Shown here piece after piece: positions 43,784 to 52,417 of a stretch of 64,000 nucleotides of DNA. Where the stretch lies: contig DAORJK010000002.1 of the NCBI GenBank assembly GCA_035438985.1, forward strand, positions 310,001-374,000. Direction: 5' to 3'. Made by a program: the position numbers and the translations under genes. Each line of letters begins with the position of its first letter. The first letter of the stretch is position 1. Source of the stretch: UBA4408 sp002389785 (GTDB lineage Bacteria > Bacteroidota > Bacteroidia > UBA4408). The notes under the pieces were generated by a model, which saw only the letters and a program-made list of their open reading frames with translations, did not search any database and was not told where the DNA came from.

Positions 43784-45080
43784 TTTACTTTTTTTAATGG
43801 TGTTTTGTATCACAAGTCCTGCACAAACAAAAAAGGATTTGGAGAAAAAGAAATCTCAAATTCAAAAAGAAATAAGTGTAACCAATAAACTTCTGGATGA
43901 AACGAAGAAGAATAAAAAGCTTTCTTTAAACCAACTTGTAACACTTAATCAAAAGATTAGTATGCGAGAAGAGTTGATTACTACCATCAATTCTGAAATC
44001 AGCTATACCAATGTTTTGATTGGTTCAACATCGAATTCAATTTTAAAATTGCAAGAAGAAATAAAGAAACTCAAAGCTGAGTACGCCAAAATGATTTATT
44101 ATGCCAGTAAAAATCAAAATAGTTACGACCGTTTGATGTTTATTTTCTCTTCCTCAGATTTTAATCAGGCTTTTCGTAGGATGAAATATTTTCAGCAATA
44201 CAGCGATTATCGAAAAAAGCAAGCAATAATGATACAGTTGAAACAAGGGGAGTTGAAGGATAAATTAACCGACCTGGCTGTGAAACGTTCTGAACAGCAA
44301 AATTTATTGCAAAACAAAGAAAAAGAAAAGCAACATCTGACCACCGAAAAGTCAGAAAAGGAAGTTGTTTTAGCCGGTTTGCAAAGCAAGGAAAAACAAT
44401 TGAAAGAAGATTTGCGTAAGAAGCAAGACGATGCAAACAAACTTCAAGCGGCCATTCAACGCATCATTGAAGAAGAAATTAGAAAGGCTAGGGAAGCTGC
44501 AATAGCTGCTGAAAAAGCAAGAGAAAAAGCGCGAAAGGAAAAGGAAAAGAAAAATGCTTCCAATACTAAAAATTCAACTGCATCTAAAGAAGTAACCGCC
44601 CCTGTAAAAGAAAATCGCATTACCGAAAATGGCTATTCTCTTACTCCTGAAGCACAAAAGTTATCCGAAAATTTTGAAGCTAATCGTTCACGCTTACCTT
44701 GGCCGGTTGCTGAAGGAGTAATTACCAGCTCATTTGGTGAACATGAGCATCCAATTTTGAAAGGTGTTAAAGTTAAAAACAACGGAATTGATATTGCCAC
44801 CAAACAAGGTGCACAGGTAAGATGTGTTTTTGAAGGAGAAGTTTCAGGCGTTGTTTCCATTCCAGGGGCCGGAAAAGCTGTAATTATTCGACATGGTGAA
44901 TACTTATCGGTGTATTCCAATATGTCTGATACTTTTGTTCAAAAGGGAGATAAAATAAAAACCAAGCAATTTATTGGTGCTGCTTTAACGGATGATGAAA
45001 ATAAAACTGAAGTTCATTTTGAAATCTGGAAAGGCTCTTTAACGCAAAATCCTGCTTCCTGGATTTATCGATCGAATTAG
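43767..45080 (+). CDS. EnvC-like peptidoglycan hydrolase activator (degenerate M23 domain)
   Basis: 437 residues from the ATG at 43767 (MKSCVSLLF), which gives a signal peptide ending near SPAQT; the frame extends 14 codons further into DUF4292. Residues 20-280 are a long coiled coil rich in Lys, Glu and Gln. The C-terminal M23/LytM domain (about 310-435) has SSFGEHEHPILKG, but the zinc ligands are altered: NNGIDI in place of HxGxDI, and EVHFEI in place of HxHFEI. Like EnvC it is expected to activate an amidase (possibly the one at 20.4 kb) in cell division, not to cut peptidoglycan itself. Confidence 0.88.
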   Translation: MKSCVSLLFLMVFCITSPAQTKKDLEKKKSQIQKEISVTNKLLDETKKNKKLSLNQLVTLNQKISMREELITTINSEISYTNVLIGSTSNSILKLQEEIKKLKAEYAKMIYYASKNQNSYDRLMFIFSSSDFNQAFRRMKYFQQYSDYRKKQAIMIQLKQGELKDKLTDLAVKRSEQQNLLQNKEKEKQHLTTEKSEKEVVLAGLQSKEKQLKEDLRKKQDDANKLQAAIQRIIEEEIRKAREAAIAAEKAREKARKEKEKKNASNTKNSTASKEVTAPVKENRITENGYSLTPEAQKLSENFEANRSRLPWPVAEGVITSSFGEHEHPILKGVKVKNNGIDIATKQGAQVRCVFEGEVSGVVSIPGAGKAVIIRHGEYLSVYSNMSDTFVQKGDKIKTKQFIGAALTDDENKTEVHFEIWKGSLTQNPASWIYRSN

Positions 45081-45121
45081 GAATTGTAACACGAAATGAT
45101 AGCAGTGTAATTTCGAACCAA

Positions 45122-45634
45122 TCACCAATTAACTACCGCTTTGTTAAAAATATCTTGCACCAACTGATCGTTTATTTCTTTGATCAAACGTGTTTCCTCT
45201 GTTGCTAAACTTTTAGTAGATTCAAAATCTGAGAAACGTGAAAAGCTGGCTTCAAAATTTTGCTTTTCGTTTTTTTGATTGGTGAATTTCACACTCACAG
45301 TTATAGTGAGTCGAGTTTGGGCAGCAACATCGGTTCCCGACTGAATAGATATAGGGCTAATTGAGTAACCGGTGATGGAACCTTCAAACGTTAAATCACC
45401 ACCTCGTGAAATTAATTGTAAATTGGTTTGAGATTGGAATTTATCTTTTAAGGCTTCTGTAAAGGCTTGGCTCAAAGTAGGTTGTATCAGTGGAGCATAG
45501 TTGGGAAAAGTTTGTATCGAAATTGTTTTTACATCGGGAGCAATCGCTGCCCCGGTAAATGAATAATTTACTTTACAGGCAGCAAAAGCAAGTGTACAGC
45601 ATATCAATAAAACTACTTTGAGCTTTAGTATCAC
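45122..45634 (-). CDS. lptE: LptE-like LPS-assembly lipoprotein
   Basis: 170 residues with a lipoprotein signal ending AFAAC (Cys at about 20). The mature part is an LptE fold: ISIQTFPNYAPLIQPTLSQAFTEALKDKF (helix after strand), GDLTFEGSITGYSISP and TISVSVKFTNQKNEKQNF-like strands, and a last helix. It plugs the LptD barrel in the outer membrane. It ends the unit miaB-sigma-54 activator-lptE and its first base overlaps the end of the activator gene. The label rests on fold and synteny. Confidence 0.85.
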   Translation of the reverse strand: MILKLKVVLLICCTLAFAACKVNYSFTGAAIAPDVKTISIQTFPNYAPLIQPTLSQAFTEALKDKFQSQTNLQLISRGGDLTFEGSITGYSISPISIQSGTDVAAQTRLTITVSVKFTNQKNEKQNFEASFSRFSDFESTKSLATEETRLIKEINDQLVQDIFNKAVVNW

Positions 45635-46836
45635 TATCCAGGAATTTTGTATTCGTTAATTTTTCGGTAAAGTGTGCGTTCCGAAATTCCCAGTTCCTTC
45701 GCAGCATTTTTTCGCTTTCCTTTGTGACGCTCCAAAGCCTTTTTAATAAAATCTTTTTCTTTCTCTTCTAAACTTAAGGATTCCTCAATTTCGTGAATTG
45801 GTTGTTGGTTGTTTATTATCGGATGGTGCACTTGCATTACCGAATTACTCATGCCATGTTCAGCATAAATTCCGGGTTCGGCATTCATGGCTAAATCGGT
45901 TTCGGTAATTTTCTTTCCCTGAATAATATCGGCTACTAGCTTTTTTACCCCATCCAATTCTTTTTTCATGTCAAACAGCACCTTGTATAAAATATCGCGT
46001 TCATTAAAATCGTTCTCCGATTTTTCACCTTTTACCAATATGGGCAAAGTATTGTTGCTTTCAACAGGAAGGTAGCGAACAAGTATTTCGGGCGTAATGT
46101 CGCGCTTCTTTTCAATGACCGAAATTTGCTCTGCAATATTTTTAAGCTGACGAACATTACCCGGCCAACTGTAATTTTCGAGATAGGATTCAGCACCTGT
46201 AATTTTAATTGAAGGCATACGGTATTTACTTGCAAAATCTGATGCAAATTTTCTAAACAGTAAATGGATGTCTTCCTTCCGTTCACGTAAAGCAGGTACC
46301 TTAATAGGAACTGTATTTAATCGGTAGTACAAATCTTCGCGAAAACGACCTTTGTGAATAGCTTCAGGAATATTCACATTGGTAGCAGCAATTATACGAA
46401 CGTCGGTTTTCAAAACTTTTGACGAACCCACTTTAATAAATTCACCGGTTTCTAAGACTCTTAATAATCGAGCCTGTGTGCTTAAGGGGAGCTCGGCAAC
46501 TTCATCCAAAAAAATAGTACCACCGCTGACCATTTCAAAATATCCTTTTCGTGCTTCATGCGCCCCTGTAAACGACCCTTTTTCATGCCCAAAAAGTTCT
46601 GAATCAATGGTTCCTTCAGGTATTGCACCACAGTTTACCGCAATGTATTGACCATGCTTACGGGTACTTAGTTGGTGAATTATTTGCGGAAATACCTCCT
46701 TACCCGAACCACTTTCTCCGGTTACAAGCACTGTTAAATCTGTTGGTGCTACTTGTTTAGCAATATCTATTGCGCGGTCGAGCAGGGGTGAACTCCCTAT
46801 AATTCCAAAACGCAATTTTATATCTTGAATTGTCAT
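45634..46836 (-). CDS. Sigma-54-dependent transcriptional activator
   Basis: About 400 residues; the start is taken at the ATG at 46836 (MTIQDIKLRF), a TTG at 46851 being the alternative. The AAA+ domain (about 10-240) has GESGSGKEVF (Walker A), GSFTGAHEARKGYFE (GAFTGA-type loop contacting sigma-54), FLDEVAELP (Walker B) and RLNTVPIKVPALRERKED. A Fis-type helix-turn-helix is at the end (RKNAAKELGISERTLYRKI). There is no receiver or ligand domain at the N-terminus, so its input signal is unclear. It lies between miaB and lptE. Confidence 0.93.
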   Translation of the reverse strand: MTIQDIKLRFGIIGSSPLLDRAIDIAKQVAPTDLTVLVTGESGSGKEVFPQIIHQLSTRKHGQYIAVNCGAIPEGTIDSELFGHEKGSFTGAHEARKGYFEMVSGGTIFLDEVAELPLSTQARLLRVLETGEFIKVGSSKVLKTDVRIIAATNVNIPEAIHKGRFREDLYYRLNTVPIKVPALRERKEDIHLLFRKFASDFASKYRMPSIKITGAESYLENYSWPGNVRQLKNIAEQISVIEKKRDITPEILVRYLPVESNNTLPILVKGEKSENDFNERDILYKVLFDMKKELDGVKKLVADIIQGKKITETDLAMNAEPGIYAEHGMSNSVMQVHHPIINNQQPIHEIEESLSLEEKEKDFIKKALERHKGKRKNAAKELGISERTLYRKINEYKIPG

Positions 46837-46932
46837 GTACTTAATTTTCAATTAATGGTGGAGCAATATAACCTACTTGTTCATGTTTCGTTGTTACTTC
46901 ACTTTACTTGAGCATGGCATTCATACAATTTA

Positions 46933-48366
46933 TTATACCACGTGACCAATTAAAGTTGCCGAAGTACAATCTGTTGCCAAAACATTTACATAATCACCTA
47001 TCGAATAATTTTCTTTTGGAAAAACTACCGTTGTGTTTTGCTGATTTCTTCCTGAAAAATGAACTTTCGATTTTTTTGAAAGTGATTCAATTAAAACCTT
47101 GTGAATTTTTCCAACACCGGCTTTCGTTTTAATTTCAGAAAGACGCTGTTGAAGTGCTACTATTTCGGCTAAACGCTGTTGTTTTACCTCTTCCGAAACA
47201 TCGTCTTTCATTTTCCTCGCTGCTAATGTTCCGGGACGTTCAGAATACTTAAACATATAAGCGAAATCAAAAACTACCCATTCCATCAAGCTAATAGTAT
47301 CGGCATGTTGTTCGTCGGTTTCTCCGCAAAATCCGGAAATAGTATCGGTTGAAATCCCACAATCAGGAATTAACTCCCTGATTCTGGTAATCCGTTCCTT
47401 GTACCATTCACGAGTATAACCGCGATTCATTTGATGCAACATTGCCGAATTACCTGATTGTACCGGCAAGTGTATATAATTGCAAATGTTTTCATATTTC
47501 GCAATCATAAACAACACCTCATCCGTCATGTCTTTGGGATGTGAGGTACTAAAACGCACCCGCAACAAAGGATTTATCAAAGCTACTTTTTCAAGCAGTT
47601 GAGCAAAACTTGTTGAATTAACAAGTTCTTCCTTGGTTGGATTATCCTTTTTTAATCCGCCTCCGGTCCATAAATAAGAGTCTACATTTTGGCCTAACAA
47701 GGTTACTTCTCGGTATCCTTTTTCGAATAAATCTGTAGCTTCCTGAATAATCGACTCAGGGTCGCGGCTGCGTTCGCGCCCACGAGTAAACGGTACAACA
47801 CAAAATGCACACATGTTATCGCATCCGCGGGTAATCGAAACAAACGCGGTTACACCGTTGCTCGACAGTCGTACCGGACTAATATCAGCATAAGTTTCTT
47901 CACGAGAAAGTAAAACATTTACCGCACGTTGACCTGAATCAACTTGCTCTATTAAATTTGGTAAATCGCGGTAAGCATCCGGGCCCACCACAATGTCTAC
48001 CAATTTTTCTTCTTCCAGTAATTTCGATTTCAAGCGTTCGGCCATGCAGCCTAAGACACCAATGACTAAACTCGGATTTTGTTTTTTTAATTTTTTAAGA
48101 TCCTGAAGTCGAGTACGCACACGTGTTTCAGCGTTGTCACGTATCGCACAGGTATTCATAAAAATAACATCTGCTTCAGCTAGGTTATTCGTAGTTGCAA
48201 ATCCATCTTTCACCAGAATTGAAGCTACTACCTCGCTGTCTGCAAAATTCATCGCACAGCCATAACTTTCGAGGTATAACTTTCGCTTCACATCTGCGTG
48301 ATTGGTTTCGAGCAAAACAGTTTGTCCTTGTTTCGATTCGTCAATAATTTTTTCTTCCGTTAACAT
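46933..48366 (-). CDS. miaB: tRNA-2-methylthio-N6-dimethylallyladenosine synthase
   Basis: 477 residues. The N-terminal UPF0004 domain has SYGCAMNFADSE, FMNTCAIRDNAE and VLGCMAERL (three cluster cysteines), then the radical SAM motif TRGCDNMCAFCVVPFTRG, and a C-terminal TRAM domain (VLIESLSKKS). It adds the methylthio group to i6A37 in tRNAs reading UNN codons. Its first 20 or so residues are an extra hydrophilic leader. Divergent from topA. Confidence 0.95.
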   Translation of the reverse strand: MLTEEKIIDESKQGQTVLLETNHADVKRKLYLESYGCAMNFADSEVVASILVKDGFATTNNLAEADVIFMNTCAIRDNAETRVRTRLQDLKKLKKQNPSLVIGVLGCMAERLKSKLLEEEKLVDIVVGPDAYRDLPNLIEQVDSGQRAVNVLLSREETYADISPVRLSSNGVTAFVSITRGCDNMCAFCVVPFTRGRERSRDPESIIQEATDLFEKGYREVTLLGQNVDSYLWTGGGLKKDNPTKEELVNSTSFAQLLEKVALINPLLRVRFSTSHPKDMTDEVLFMIAKYENICNYIHLPVQSGNSAMLHQMNRGYTREWYKERITRIRELIPDCGISTDTISGFCGETDEQHADTISLMEWVVFDFAYMFKYSERPGTLAARKMKDDVSEEVKQQRLAEIVALQQRLSEIKTKAGVGKIHKVLIESLSKKSKVHFSGRNQQNTTVVFPKENYSIGDYVNVLATDCTSATLIGHVV

Positions 48367-48587
48367 CCAGTAGTGTACTATTTAAGGCTGCAAAGTAAGA
48401 CTTTTTTAATGACTTTGCCAAAGTGTCAGTTTTAGAAAATGTGTTAAAGCTAAGAAGTAAAAAAATTATATATATGTAATATATATGTACGTGAATTTGA
48501 ATTTTGAAAATTAAAATATTTGGAAATCAACTTTGTATTTGTTTTTCTTTGTGAAAATTTTGTGCGTTATAATCTTTTCAAAATACT

Positions 48588-51062
48588 ATGTCGAAAAATC
48601 TGGTAATTGTTGAGTCACCTGCCAAAGCCAAAACCATTGAAGGATTTCTTGGTTCAGATTACATTGTAAAATCCAGCTTTGGACATGTGCGTGATTTGGC
48701 TAAGAAGGATTTTGGAGTGGACATCGCCAATAATTTTACACCGAATTATGAAGTGTCGGAAGACAAACTAAAAGTAGTAAATGAACTAAAAAAACTTTCG
48801 AAAGCAGCAAATACAGTTTGGTTAGCAAGTGATGAGGACCGCGAAGGGGAGGCAATATCCTGGCACTTGTTTGAAACTTTGAATTTGGATGAAAAGAAAA
48901 CCAAGCGAATTGTTTTTCATGAAATAACCAAGTCGGCCATTCTTGCTGCCATTGAAAATCCTCGAAAAATTGATAAACATTTGGTTGATGCCCAACAAGC
49001 TCGGCGCATTTTAGATCGACTTGTGGGATTTGAATTATCGCCTGTTTTATGGAAAAAAATTAAGCCATCTCTTTCAGCCGGGCGCGTTCAATCGGTTGCG
49101 GTTAGGCTAATTGTTGAACGTGAACGGGAAATCACTACTCATATAAGTACTTCGGCATTTCGAGTAACAGCAAATTTTGAGGTTAAAAGTGGAGCACTTT
49201 TAAAGGCTGAATTGCCCAAACGATTTGCTACCGAAAATGAAGCAAATGCTTTTTTGCAAGAATGCATTGGTTCAAATTTCAAAGTTGAAAACTTAGAAGT
49301 TAAGCCGGGTAAAAAATCACCTTCTGCACCATTTACTACCTCCACACTGCAACAAGAAGCCAGTAGAAAATTGGGTTTTTCAGTGGCACAAACCATGACC
49401 TTGGCTCAACGACTTTACGAATCCGGTAAAATTACCTACATGCGAACCGATTCAGTAAACTTGTCGGAGCTTGCAATGTCAACAATAAAGTCGGAAATAA
49501 ATTCAGCTTACGGTGCAAAATATCACCAACCACGTCAGTATAAAACTAAAAGTAAAGGAGCACAAGAAGCACACGAAGCAATTCGACCCACTTACATCAA
49601 TCACAAGAACATTGACGGTGAAAACAATGAAAAACGACTGTATGATTTAATTTGGAAACGAACAATCGCCTCGCAAATGAGCGATGCTGTGCTTGAAAAA
49701 ACGATCGCAACTATTGACATTTCAAAAAGCAAAGAAAAATTTATTGCACAAGGCGAAGTGTTGAAGTTTGATGGTTTTTTAAAAGTGTACATGGAAGGTA
49801 CCGATGATGAAAATACCGAAGAACAGGAAGGAATGCTGCCTTCAATAGAAGTAGGTGAAATGTTGAAAATGCTTGAGACAAATGCTGTACAACGTTTCTC
49901 AAACCATCCACCACGCTATACAGAAGCAAGTCTTGTAAAAAAACTGGAAGAGTTGGGAATTGGGCGACCATCTACGTATGCGCCAACAATTTCGACCGTT
50001 CAAAAAAGAGGATATGTTGTAAAAGAGGATAGAGAAGGCGTACAGCGCGTGTATCAAGTGCTTAACCTAAAGGATAACCGTATTTCAAAGGAAGTCAAAA
50101 CGGAAAATACGGGTGCAGAAAAATCAAAGTTATTTCCATCCGATATCGGCATGGTGGTAACGGATTTTTTATTAAAAAACTTTGACGAGATCATGGACTA
50201 TAACTTTACAGCTTATGTAGAGGAAGAGTTTGATATTATTGCAGAAGGGAAATTAAATTGGACAAAAATGTTGGCCGATTTTTACAAACCTTTTCACGCA
50301 CACGTTGAAAGTACACTTGAAAATACGGAACGAGCAAGTGGCGAGCGATTGTTGGGAATTGACCCGGTGAGTAAAAAGAATATTTACGCACGTATTGGGC
50401 GATTTGGAGCATTGATACAGCTTGGAGAATCCGGTGATGATGCTGATAAGCCCAAATTTGCAAGTTTGCGAGGAAACCAGCGCCTCGAGAGTATTTCGCT
50501 AGAAGAAGCACTAGAATTATTTAAATTACCCCGGATTACCGGTACCTACGAAGGCAAGGAAATGCAAGTAAATATTGGTCGTTTTGGACCTTATATTCGC
50601 CATAATTCGGCATTTTATTCCTTGAAAAAGGAAGACGATCCTATGACGATAACCGAAGCCAGAAGTATTGAATTGATTGAGGCAAAAAGAAAGGCGGATC
50701 GAGAAAAATTAATCCTATCTTTTAAAGAAAACCCAAGTGTTCAGGTCCTGAATGGACGCTGGGGACCGTATATTGCAATTGATAAGAACAATTATAAAAT
50801 TCCTAAGGGAACTGAGCCTACTACGCTTACTTTGGAAGAATGCCTTGCCATTGCCGCTGCAGCTCCTCCTCCCAAGTACAAGGCGGCTGCGGCTAAGAAA
50901 GCAGCCCCTGTAGCAACTGAAAAAGGGAAAAAAGTTAGCGCAAAAAAAACGGTTGCTAAAAAACCTATCGCTAAAAAAGGAACTGCAAAAAAAGCTACCT
51001 CCGCAAAAGGTAGTGTAAAAAGTAAAGCAGCCTCAAAAAGCAAGTCTGGAAAAAAGAAATAG
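48588..51062 (+). CDS. topA: DNA topoisomerase I (type IA)
   Basis: 824 residues. It has the Toprim domain (MSKNLVIVESPAKAKTIE, SDEDREGEAISWH), catalytic Tyr in ITYMRTDSVNLS, SYAPTISTVQKRGYV-like cap region and two C-terminal Toprim-associated repeats (GRFGPYIRHN, GRWGPYIAIDK). It lacks the Cys4 zinc fingers of E. coli TopA, common in this phylum. The last 60 residues are a Lys/Ala-rich histone H1-like tail (KKAAPVATEKGKK to the end). It relaxes negative supercoils. The arginase-like gene follows after 16 bases. Confidence 0.95.
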   Translation: MSKNLVIVESPAKAKTIEGFLGSDYIVKSSFGHVRDLAKKDFGVDIANNFTPNYEVSEDKLKVVNELKKLSKAANTVWLASDEDREGEAISWHLFETLNLDEKKTKRIVFHEITKSAILAAIENPRKIDKHLVDAQQARRILDRLVGFELSPVLWKKIKPSLSAGRVQSVAVRLIVEREREITTHISTSAFRVTANFEVKSGALLKAELPKRFATENEANAFLQECIGSNFKVENLEVKPGKKSPSAPFTTSTLQQEASRKLGFSVAQTMTLAQRLYESGKITYMRTDSVNLSELAMSTIKSEINSAYGAKYHQPRQYKTKSKGAQEAHEAIRPTYINHKNIDGENNEKRLYDLIWKRTIASQMSDAVLEKTIATIDISKSKEKFIAQGEVLKFDGFLKVYMEGTDDENTEEQEGMLPSIEVGEMLKMLETNAVQRFSNHPPRYTEASLVKKLEELGIGRPSTYAPTISTVQKRGYVVKEDREGVQRVYQVLNLKDNRISKEVKTENTGAEKSKLFPSDIGMVVTDFLLKNFDEIMDYNFTAYVEEEFDIIAEGKLNWTKMLADFYKPFHAHVESTLENTERASGERLLGIDPVSKKNIYARIGRFGALIQLGESGDDADKPKFASLRGNQRLESISLEEALELFKLPRITGTYEGKEMQVNIGRFGPYIRHNSAFYSLKKEDDPMTITEARSIELIEAKRKADREKLILSFKENPSVQVLNGRWGPYIAIDKNNYKIPKGTEPTTLTLEECLAIAAAAPPPKYKAAAAKKAAPVATEKGKKVSAKKTVAKKPIAKKGTAKKATSAKGSVKSKAASKSKSGKKK

Positions 51063-51078
51063 TCTTTAGCCTGTAAAC

Positions 51079-52251
51079 ATGGATATTTCTATTTATTTCG
51101 AGCCGTTGCAGCAGAGTGGAATTCTACACCCGGATGCCTATCAGCCTGCGCAATTGGGAAAAGTGATTCGCCAACATTCTTCAGTTGGATTTCCGGATAT
51201 GGAAGGTGTTCAGCTTGCAATTATCGGCGTTAAAGAGGACCGGAAATCACTCTTTAATTCGGGATGTGCAAAAGCTCCGGATGTGGTTCGAAATTATTTA
51301 TATAAGCTATATCAACCCCATCTACCGGTTGTTATTGCAGATTTAGGGAATATTAATCCCGGATTTACCATAGAAGACACCTATTTTGCACTAGCTAACA
51401 CTGTAAAAGAGCTGGTAAAAAAGAACATTGTACCCATTATTTTAGGTGGGGGTCAAGATCTTACCTATGCTAATTACCAGGCATACGAAGCCCTCGAACA
51501 GATTGTAAATATTGTTTCAGTAGATTCAAAATTTGATTTAGGGGAGATGAATCAGGAGTTGGATTCCCAATCGTATCTCAGCAAGATCATTTTACACCAG
51601 CCAAATTATTTATTCAATTTCAGTAACATTGGATATCAAACTTATTTTGTAGATAAGCATTCGATTGAGCTCATGTCTAAATTATTTTTTGACGCACATC
51701 GCTTGGGTTATGTACGTTCAAATATAGAAGAAGTGGAGCCCATCGTACGTAACGCTGATATTGTAAGTTTTGATATGTCGTGCATTCGCTTTTCAGATGC
51801 ACCCGGAAATCGGAACGCAACTCCCAATGGGTTTTACGGTGAGGAGGCTTGTAAAATTGCTCGTTATGCCGGGATGAGTGATAAATTATCGTCCATTGGG
51901 TTTTATGAATTAAATCCTGAAGTTGATCAAGCAGAGCAAAGCGCACATTTACTGGCTCAAATGATTTGGTATTTTATGGAAGGATTTTGTAACCGTAAAA
52001 AGGATTTCCCAATTGGTAGCCGCGGCGATTTTATTAAGTACCGCGTGTTTATTCAAAACAACAAATACGAAATTGTTTTTTACAAGAGTCCCAAAAGCGA
52101 TCGTTGGTGGATGGATGTTCCTTATCCACCCAATAAAAAAATTAAGTACGAACGACACCATTTAGTACCTTGCAGTTATCAAGATTATCAGACCGCCTGT
52201 AATGAGGATATGCCGGATAAGTGGTGGTTAACTTTTCAAAAGCTGTGTTAA
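51079..52251 (+). CDS. Degenerate arginase/formimidoylglutamase-fold protein next to the T9SS operon
   Basis: 390 residues, no signal peptide. It has the ureohydrolase layout, and would be annotated formimidoylglutamase, but the dinuclear manganese site is damaged: GGGQDLTY has Gln where arginases have His (GGDHS), VDSKFDL has Lys in place of the His of DAHxD, and SFDMSCIRFSDAPG has Ser in place of the second Asp of DxD. The Asp positions of DxxxD and the first Asp of the last motif remain. The C-terminal 90 residues (KYRVFIQNNKYEIVFYKSP, RWWMDVPYP) are outside the usual fold. It lies between topA and porP-gldKLMN, a placement I recall from other Bacteroidota, so a non-enzymatic role linked to secretion or DNA topology is possible. 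Confidence 0.85.
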   Translation: MDISIYFEPLQQSGILHPDAYQPAQLGKVIRQHSSVGFPDMEGVQLAIIGVKEDRKSLFNSGCAKAPDVVRNYLYKLYQPHLPVVIADLGNINPGFTIEDTYFALANTVKELVKKNIVPIILGGGQDLTYANYQAYEALEQIVNIVSVDSKFDLGEMNQELDSQSYLSKIILHQPNYLFNFSNIGYQTYFVDKHSIELMSKLFFDAHRLGYVRSNIEEVEPIVRNADIVSFDMSCIRFSDAPGNRNATPNGFYGEEACKIARYAGMSDKLSSIGFYELNPEVDQAEQSAHLLAQMIWYFMEGFCNRKKDFPIGSRGDFIKYRVFIQNNKYEIVFYKSPKSDRWWMDVPYPPNKKIKYERHHLVPCSYQDYQTACNEDMPDKWWLTFQKLC

Positions 52252-52296
52252 CTCGAAATTAAAGATGTAACCAATATTCGACAAGCTGAAATATAA

Positions 52297-52331
52297 TTTG
52301 TGTCAAAATTTGGTAATTAAAAATATGTTTG
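52297..52331 (+). promoter_or_regulatory. Promoter upstream of the porP/sprF gene
   Basis: TTTG at 52297-52300 and TATGTTTG (TAnnTTTG) at 52324-52331 with a 23-base spacer, at the long end of the accepted range. It would start transcripts about 80 bases before the ATG at 52418, and could drive the T9SS operon. Confidence 0.55.
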
Positions 52332-52417
52332 CTTACTTTACCCACCAATTTTTAAGGAATCATTAATTGGTGAGCGAAAATATTAACAGAATTTAACTGA
52401 ACAACAACGTTTCATTT

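Noticed and set aside
48470..48500. Alternating AT stretch (ATATATATGTA repeats) between miaB and topA
   Set aside because: Simple A/T-rich spacer; too low in complexity to call an operator.
50792..51043. Leftward frame opposite the topA tail with a hydrophobic look
   Set aside because: It is a mirror of the Lys/Ala-rich coding tail; the hydrophobic residues come from antisense of Lys and Ala codons.
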